Part shown: one piece after another, positions 6,794 to 11,217 of the stretch
How positions within the stretch are numbered: position 1 is the first letter of the stretch
How the letters are laid out: every line of letters starts with the position of its first letter
NCBI RefSeq assembly: GCF_946220915.1
Contig: NZ_CAMIHH010000107.1
Span: forward strand, 1-11,217
DNA: 11,217 nt
Direction: 5' to 3'
Origin: an uncultured Flavobacterium sp.
Lineage (GTDB): Bacteria > Bacteroidota > Bacteroidia > Flavobacteriales > Flavobacteriaceae
The notes under the pieces: model-generated
Database searches by the model: none
The model's input: only the letters and a program-made list of their open reading frames with translations
What the model was told of the DNA's origin: nothing
Made by a program: the position numbers and the translations under genes

Positions 6794-7435
6794 TTATTTC
6801 AGGGCAGTTTTTATCGTTTCTTTAAGTTCGCTAAGTATCATTGCCGTAGCACCCCATACAATATGCCCTTTAAACTGAAAGGCAGGTACCTTAATGTTTT
6901 GCGCATAGGAAGTTGCCATGTCTACATTGGCTATGGTGGCATCGTCCAGCAATACGTCCAGCGGCAGGTGGATGATCTCAACCACTTCATCGGGATTAGG
7001 CGTGAATACAGGCTCTCCGGCTGCAACACCCATGAAAGGATAAACTAAAAAATTGCTGGGCGGTATGTATATTTCCGAAAAGGGCATGATAACTTCCATC
7101 GCACCGGGCAATATGCCAATCTCTTCATAGGTTTCGCGCAATGCAGTATCTGCCAGTGTGCTATCTTCAGGCTCTGCCTTTCCCCCAGGAAATGATATTT
7201 GTGATGAATGCACGCCTGGATAGGCATTACGCTTAATAAGTGCAAGGCATGTTACTCCACTCATCGGGTAAAAAAGCATCATAACTGCCGAAATGCGCGG
7301 GTTTTTTCCTGCATAAAATTCGCGCTCCAACGAAGGTACACGCTCTAAAGGCGACATCTTCAGGTGCGCATTTACAGCCGGAAGCTGCTGCTTTAGTATA
7401 TTTGGTATATATTTAGTAAATTCGGAAAATAGCAT
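6794..7435 (-). CDS. NUDIX hydrolase, CoA pyrophosphatase type
   Basis: A 213-residue protein. Residues 76-85 read HSSQISFPGG, which fits the CoA-NUDIX signature (HxGQ[IV]SFPGG), and they run into the NUDIX box GGKAEPED...TALRETYEEIGI (84-108) with R100, E101, E104, E105 and G107 in place. NFLVYPFMG (129-136) and VWGATAMIL (193-201) are further landmarks of the NudL/NUDT7/NUDT8 group. Family members split CoA or acyl-CoA into 3',5'-ADP and (acyl-)phosphopantetheine using Mg2+ or Mn2+, so a role in CoA turnover or repair in the cytoplasm is expected. In the signature the third residue is Ser (S78) instead of the usual Gly. The ATG at 7435 is the only good start. Downstream lies an acyltransferase gene, probably in the same operon. 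Upstream is a divergent gene 52 bp away. Confidence 0.88.
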   Translation of the reverse strand: MLFSEFTKYIPNILKQQLPAVNAHLKMSPLERVPSLEREFYAGKNPRISAVMMLFYPMSGVTCLALIKRNAYPGVHSSQISFPGGKAEPEDSTLADTALRETYEEIGILPGAMEVIMPFSEIYIPPSNFLVYPFMGVAAGEPVFTPNPDEVVEIIHLPLDVLLDDATIANVDMATSYAQNIKVPAFQFKGHIVWGATAMILSELKETIKTALK

Positions 7436-7487
7436 TTTTGAAAGTTTCAGTATAAAGATACTTCAAAATGCACGAAAAATAAAACGT
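7436..7487. promoter_or_regulatory. Short divergent promoter region
   Basis: These 52 bp separate the start codons of the NUDIX gene (minus) and the DUF4268 gene (plus), so both promoters must lie here or reach into the genes. TATCTTTA on the minus strand (7453-7460) resembles the Bacteroidota -7 element TAnnTTTG with one mismatch, 17 nt from the NUDIX ATG. No good -33 element is visible, and nothing convincing was found on the plus strand. Confidence 0.3.
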
Positions 7488-7931
7488 ATGTTTAGCAAAG
7501 CGGAAGCCCAAAAAATGAAAAAGGAATTCTGGACGGCATTTGCAGAAGCCTATCCGAGAAAATGGCTGCTGTACGATACCAAGATAAAGGATGTCACTTT
7601 TAAATTCTTCGTAGACAATAAAAAAGCCCAGGTAATGCTCGACATCGAGCCAAGGGAAGATGATAAGCGCATCATTTATTTTGAAAAAATGGAATCGCTT
7701 AAAAATATCCTGCAGGATGAGTTTCTTCCGGAAGCAGTATTCGAGCGGGATTTTTACCTTGACAATGGCAAGACCATAAGCCGGGTATGGGTTGAGCTAA
7801 ACGGCATAAGCCTTTACAATATGGCAAGCTGGGCGGTCATCTTCAGGTTCTTTAGCATTAGCATGGATGCTTTCGAGCGTTTTTTTTATGAGTACGAAGA
7901 TTACCTTCGCGACCTTGACATTAATACATAA
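7488..7931 (+). CDS. DUF4268 domain-containing protein
   Basis: A 147-residue protein without signal peptide or membrane segment, so cytoplasmic. Its pattern fits the DUF4268 family of Bacteroidota: an N-terminal helix (FSKAEAQKMKKEFWTAF, followed by YPRKWLLYDTK), then a strand-rich part (FKFFVDNKKAQVMLDIEPRE), then FERDFYLDNGKTISRVWVEL and a C-terminal segment ending in RFFYEYEDYLRDL. Function is unknown. In other bacteria the domain also occurs fused to or beside restriction-type nuclease domains, but this stand-alone copy has no nuclease motif that I can see. The gene is monocistronic: it diverges from the NUDIX gene and its stop codon (7929-7931) lies inside the stem of a strong terminator. 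Confidence 0.8.
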   Translation: MFSKAEAQKMKKEFWTAFAEAYPRKWLLYDTKIKDVTFKFFVDNKKAQVMLDIEPREDDKRIIYFEKMESLKNILQDEFLPEAVFERDFYLDNGKTISRVWVELNGISLYNMASWAVIFRFFSISMDAFERFFYEYEDYLRDLDINT

Positions 7932-7968
7932 AAAAGGGCGCAATGTAATTTTGCGCCCTTTTTTATGT
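7926..7968. terminator. Long perfect bidirectional terminator hairpin
   Basis: An 18-bp perfect inverted repeat (ACATAAAAAAGGGCGCAA, 7926-7943, against its reverse complement at 7951-7968) surrounds the 7-nt loop TGTAATT. The GC core GGGCGC is flanked by A-runs and T-runs, so each strand reads as stem followed by T-tract. It terminates the DUF4268 gene on the plus strand and the large convergent T9SS gene (stop at 7983) on the minus strand. It overlaps the DUF4268 stop codon. Confidence 0.92.
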
Positions 7969-7982
7969 GTGAATAACCATTA

Positions 7983-10900
7983 TTATCTAAGCATAGCGAA
8001 ATGCCCCCTTAATTCCCGTCCGTCTTCCCTTGTAACAACAAACCAGTAGTCGGTCGAAGGCAGCTGCACACCGTTAAGTGTACCATCCCATCCCTCGTCA
8101 GTAGGGCCAAATGATGTGATCATCTTTCCATAACGGTCAAATATGCTTACTTTAAGATGCGGCTCCAGTACCGAATATTTAATGCGCCATTTGTCATGCA
8201 CGCCATCGCCGTTTGGTGTAAAATAGTTGGGATAATGCATCAGCACAACTTCCTGCACATCCTGTCCACATCCATTCGCATCCTTTACATATACATTGTA
8301 AACTCCGGTTTCAAGGCCTGCAAAAACATTTTCAGCCTGGTAGTTCACACCGTCTATCGAGTACTCGAACTGGCCTTCTTCTTTTGTATAAATGGTAATC
8401 TCGTTCTGATCCCTTGTCCAGTCTTTCGTGTCGATCTTTTCAATAGTTGGCGTAATGGAAGCCCTTACCTCCATTTCAGCAAAACCATCGCACACTTTAT
8501 TGCCGTACGCTTTTTCAACAATTACCGTATAAATACCAGGCTCTGTAACCGTTATGCTTTGTGTTGTTTCGCCTGTTGACCAAAGATAGCTGCTATAACC
8601 CGCGTTTGCAGTAAGGGTAAGCTCGCCTTTATCACATAACAATCCTTCAGCAGCTATTTCCGGCTGTTGGTAATCGCCGATAAAAAGCCTGAATGAAGAG
8701 ATACCGTGGCATATCGAAATTTCATTGTGCACCAGCCTCACAAATATCTGTTGGCCGTTTGCAATGTTAGTATAGTATTCGGGTAATGCATTTACACCAT
8801 CGTTGGCATCTTGCTGAGTAAGGTGATAGCTGATTGTATACATAGAGCTGTGGAGCGGCCCGAGTACAGCCGGGTTTTGGTCGGTAAGGCGGAACTCATG
8901 GTTTTGCACGGTACCGCTTTCGGCACAAATGATCATGTCGCCCGGGTTGTTAGCCTCTGCCATTGAAGGCAGTGACTGCACATTAAGCCTTTTCTTGACA
9001 ATGTTTCCACAAGCATCTTCAATTTCAAACATGTATTCTGCCGGCTCCAGGTTAGTAAATACATTTCCCGTTGCATTGTTAACTGTAAACGGCACATTAT
9101 TTTTCTCTACTATCCTGTACGCTACAGGGTATCCGGTAACATCGAGCATTATATCGTTCGCCTGTCCAAGACATGCAAGGGAGTATGCCGCATTAATGGT
9201 AAATGCTTCCGTAAAATCAAATTCTCCCAATATGCTTAAGCAAATTGTGTTTTCAGAGCTGCCGTTGGCAAAAGTTTCAAATTTTTTAATGATCCTGAAC
9301 TTTCCAAAATAATTAAGGTTGTTACGGGTAGCATTATTCGTTAGCCTGATACTATTTGTGGTTGTTGGCGCTTCACCTTCGGCATAAGCAGTATTGTTGC
9401 CCGGATGGCCCCAGCTGCCCGTTGCAGGGTTGTATTTTTGCAGCCAGTAGACAGATCCCTCCAAACCATTGCTGCCATCGGTTACTTTCACAGAGAAGCC
9501 ACCGCAATTTGGCGTGAACACGTAACTATTTACCGGAGGCCTGTAACCTTCAACATTAATAGTCTGGTCCTTAACTACACCACAAACATCGGTAGCCCTG
9601 AACGTATAAGTTCCTTCAGGCAGGGATGACATATAAAGGTCGCCCTCGTTGATAGTAGCTGTCACGTCATATGGAAGCGCAAATGCGAATCCGGAAGGTG
9701 CGGCAGTTATTACAGCTGATTCTAAATCGCCATTACCACTTCTTACACGTACGGTACCAAGTCCGGTTTCACAACCGGGCAAAGTAGCTATGTTAAACTC
9801 TTTCTCTACATACGGTGGGACTTCAACTTCTTTTTCGTAATCAAAACCACAGTCGTCAGTAAAAATTACAGTATACATACCAAGCGGCATATTATTAAGT
9901 GTAACCCTGCCTGCCGTTGAAATGTTGGCATTGACATTTTGCGGAAGAGTTTGCGTGTATGTAGCGGGCGCGGCAATTATAGTTGCAGCCACAATTTTTT
10001 GCTGTGGCACGCTTACCCTTATCCTTCCGAATTCTGAAAAACAGCCATTGTTATTGCCTGTTGCAGAGGGAATGGGCTTTTCAAATTCAATCAATAACGA
10101 TTCGGTAGTCTTTCTGCCACAGGAATCAGTGATCTCTACAACATAATTCCCAAACGGTACAGGAGTATTTTCTCCACCATAGTTAACCGTTGCATCAGTA
10201 TATGGCCCCCCTGTATTATATGCAGACGGATCAAAACCGGCAGGTGCACTGATAAAATTAACTGTATACCAGGCTGTATATTTTGAAGCAGTAATTACGA
10301 GGAACTTCTCTGCGCAGGGTGCATTGCCTGTAGACAAGGCAAGGCCAATTGCAGGATCTATAACATCACCAATCCTTTCATAAACCGTGTTACAATTATC
10401 AGTAACAGTAATATCATAATCATAAGCTTCATCAAGACGCGGAACAACAGCGGATACCGCCAGTGAATCCGGTGAGCCGGTTGCAAAAACCTGGTTGATT
10501 ACAATTTCATTACCGCCCAGTGTCATAGGAGACAGCCTGTAACGTACATTTATAGGATAATTGATCGTACCTTCTGTCGGCATGATCATGTTATTAACCG
10601 TAATTGAATCGCACTCTACGCCACCGTCAGAATAAACACCCTCCGATATTGAAAGGGCAGAACTCACAACATTCAAATTAAACGTTTTAACCTTACCTAC
10701 ACCACAATTATTGAATGCCCTAATATTGTAGCTCCCGGTAGGAAGTCCTGCAAAAGCATTGGAACTCTGAAGCGGCCTTGTTACCGGGCCGGATATAATT
10801 TCATAGGTTGAAGCAATGCCTGTAACCGTATTTACGATTATAGTACCTCCACCGGCACATCCTAACCCCTGGGCCGAAATGCTAAAATTAAATGGCTGGA

Positions 10901-11217
10901 TGTTACTTGCAATTGTAACATTTTGTTCTTTGCTGTTCAGCAAACTTCCTAAAGATTGCAATGCAACAACTTTATAAGTACCGGCTGTAAGGCTCCCTAA
11001 AGTATTCTCATTAAGAATAGCTATAGGATTGTTAGTATCGGGCAATAAGTATACCTTGTATAAAATTGCTGCATTTGGGGTAATATTAGATACCGCAAAT
11101 GCCAGAGAACCATTACCCTGGCAGGTTTCATCTGTTTTTGTAACCTCAAGGCTAAAATTAGAGAGCTGTGCATTCATTGAAGTTGTAAATAGGACAACAG
11201 CAACAAAAAGAGTAGTG
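7983..11217 (-). CDS. Large surface protein with T9SS type B (gliding motility-associated) sorting domain, 5' end outside window
   Basis: The frame runs to the right edge. Codons upstream of the ATG at 11177 read TTLFVAVVLFTTS, the core of a signal peptide ending at MNAQ, so the true start lies outside the window. Numbering from that internal Met, the 1,064 residues are mostly beta-rich modules of ~65-100 residues, many closing with a GxY....DxCG motif (for example 146-159, 342-354, 432-444, 521-533, 711-724). Residues ~853-889 form a PKD/Ig-like unit (YLWSTGETTQSITV). Residues ~936-971 form a SprB-type repeat (FEYSIDGVNYQ, then LETGVYNVYVKDANGCG). Residues ~982-1064 are a type B CTD/CHU_C domain (YPNYFTPNGDGVHDKW, then VSIFDRYGKMI, GWDGTLNG and YWFVV). 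It is thus a T9SS cargo delivered to the surface, probably adhesive like SprB. No enzyme domain was seen. Nothing follows in the operon: a strong terminator lies directly after the stop. Confidence 0.9.
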   Translation of the reverse strand, partial: TTLFVAVVLFTTSMNAQLSNFSLEVTKTDETCQGNGSLAFAVSNITPNAAILYKVYLLPDTNNPIAILNENTLGSLTAGTYKVVALQSLGSLLNSKEQNVTIASNIQPFNFSISAQGLGCAGGGTIIVNTVTGIASTYEIISGPVTRPLQSSNAFAGLPTGSYNIRAFNNCGVGKVKTFNLNVVSSALSISEGVYSDGGVECDSITVNNMIMPTEGTINYPINVRYRLSPMTLGGNEIVINQVFATGSPDSLAVSAVVPRLDEAYDYDITVTDNCNTVYERIGDVIDPAIGLALSTGNAPCAEKFLVITASKYTAWYTVNFISAPAGFDPSAYNTGGPYTDATVNYGGENTPVPFGNYVVEITDSCGRKTTESLLIEFEKPIPSATGNNNGCFSEFGRIRVSVPQQKIVAATIIAAPATYTQTLPQNVNANISTAGRVTLNNMPLGMYTVIFTDDCGFDYEKEVEVPPYVEKEFNIATLPGCETGLGTVRVRSGNGDLESAVITAAPSGFAFALPYDVTATINEGDLYMSSLPEGTYTFRATDVCGVVKDQTINVEGYRPPVNSYVFTPNCGGFSVKVTDGSNGLEGSVYWLQKYNPATGSWGHPGNNTAYAEGEAPTTTNSIRLTNNATRNNLNYFGKFRIIKKFETFANGSSENTICLSILGEFDFTEAFTINAAYSLACLGQANDIMLDVTGYPVAYRIVEKNNVPFTVNNATGNVFTNLEPAEYMFEIEDACGNIVKKRLNVQSLPSMAEANNPGDMIICAESGTVQNHEFRLTDQNPAVLGPLHSSMYTISYHLTQQDANDGVNALPEYYTNIANGQQIFVRLVHNEISICHGISSFRLFIGDYQQPEIAAEGLLCDKGELTLTANAGYSSYLWSTGETTQSITVTEPGIYTVIVEKAYGNKVCDGFAEMEVRASITPTIEKIDTKDWTRDQNEITIYTKEEGQFEYSIDGVNYQAENVFAGLETGVYNVYVKDANGCGQDVQEVVLMHYPNYFTPNGDGVHDKWRIKYSVLEPHLKVSIFDRYGKMITSFGPTDEGWDGTLNGVQLPSTDYWFVVTREDGRELRGHFAMLR
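9543..10316 (-). repeat. Three consecutive related modules in the type B surface protein
   Basis: Residues 288-366, 379-453 and 469-545 align as repeats with a period near 90. Each begins with Cys, has a central APxxF/Y segment (SAPAGF, AAPATY, AAPSGF), then [VP].GxY and ends with a D.CG motif (DSCG, DDCG, DVCG). Units two and three are closest to each other (shared LP..V.A.I). Their DNA differs, so duplication is old. Confidence 0.75.

Noticed and set aside
7488..7931. DUF4268 gene as part of a defence or restriction system
   Set aside because: No nuclease, methylase or ATPase gene is adjacent; the gene is stand-alone between housekeeping-type neighbours with its own terminator.
8157..8579. 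A 140-residue plus-strand frame inside the large T9SS gene
   Set aside because: Antisense to the conserved SprB-like repeat and sorting domain; the Cys/Phe-rich translation resembles no real protein.
1..11217. Mobile element, prophage, CRISPR array or tRNA
   Set aside because: No transposase or integrase, no repeat-spacer pattern, no target-site duplications and no cloverleaf-like sequence were seen; genes look compositionally uniform.

Overview
The window looks like chromosomal DNA from a member of the Bacteroidota, most likely a Flavobacteriaceae close to Flavobacterium. Two predicted proteins carry type IX secretion system (T9SS) sorting domains, one of type A and one of type B. There is also an OMP_b-brl_3-type outer-membrane receptor and a DUF4268 protein, start codons lack obvious Shine-Dalgarno sequences, and intergenic DNA is AT-rich. 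The genus is an inference from protein style, not from a marker gene.

Layout. Positions 2-1121 (+) hold the end of a small membrane protein, then a secreted TraB/GumN (Tiki-like) protein 13 bp downstream. A weak hairpin at 1173-1193 separates these from a TonB-dependent-receptor-like outer-membrane protein (1222-3354, +). A hairpin at 3356-3380 serves this gene and a convergent minus-strand pair. In that pair a secreted beta-roll repeat/coiled-coil protein (4663-5643) is followed after 1 nt by a secreted protein with a type A T9SS signal (3402-4661). A 306-bp non-coding stretch (5644-5949) holds the terminator of the next transcript, overlapping palindromes and a weak promoter candidate. Then come a CoA-type NUDIX hydrolase (6794-7435, -) and a PlsC-like acyltransferase (5950-6753, -), probably one operon. 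A DUF4268 protein (7488-7931, +) diverges from the NUDIX gene across 52 bp. A 43-nt perfect inverted repeat (7926-7968) ends it and also ends the last gene. That gene (7983 to past the right edge, -) encodes a T9SS type B surface protein of more than 1,070 residues made of cysteine-paired repeats.

How the genes fit together. Most products are envelope or surface proteins: a TraB-like secreted protein, an outer-membrane barrel, two T9SS cargo proteins and a beta-roll protein. The NUDIX/acyltransferase pair fits lipid and CoA housekeeping. There is no sign of a mobile element, CRISPR array, tRNA, rRNA, prophage or defence island. I did not find a convincing new multi-gene system. The most original items are the 1-nt-coupled beta-roll/T9SS pair, the regular cysteine pairing of the large type B protein, and the altered catalytic motifs of the acyltransferase.
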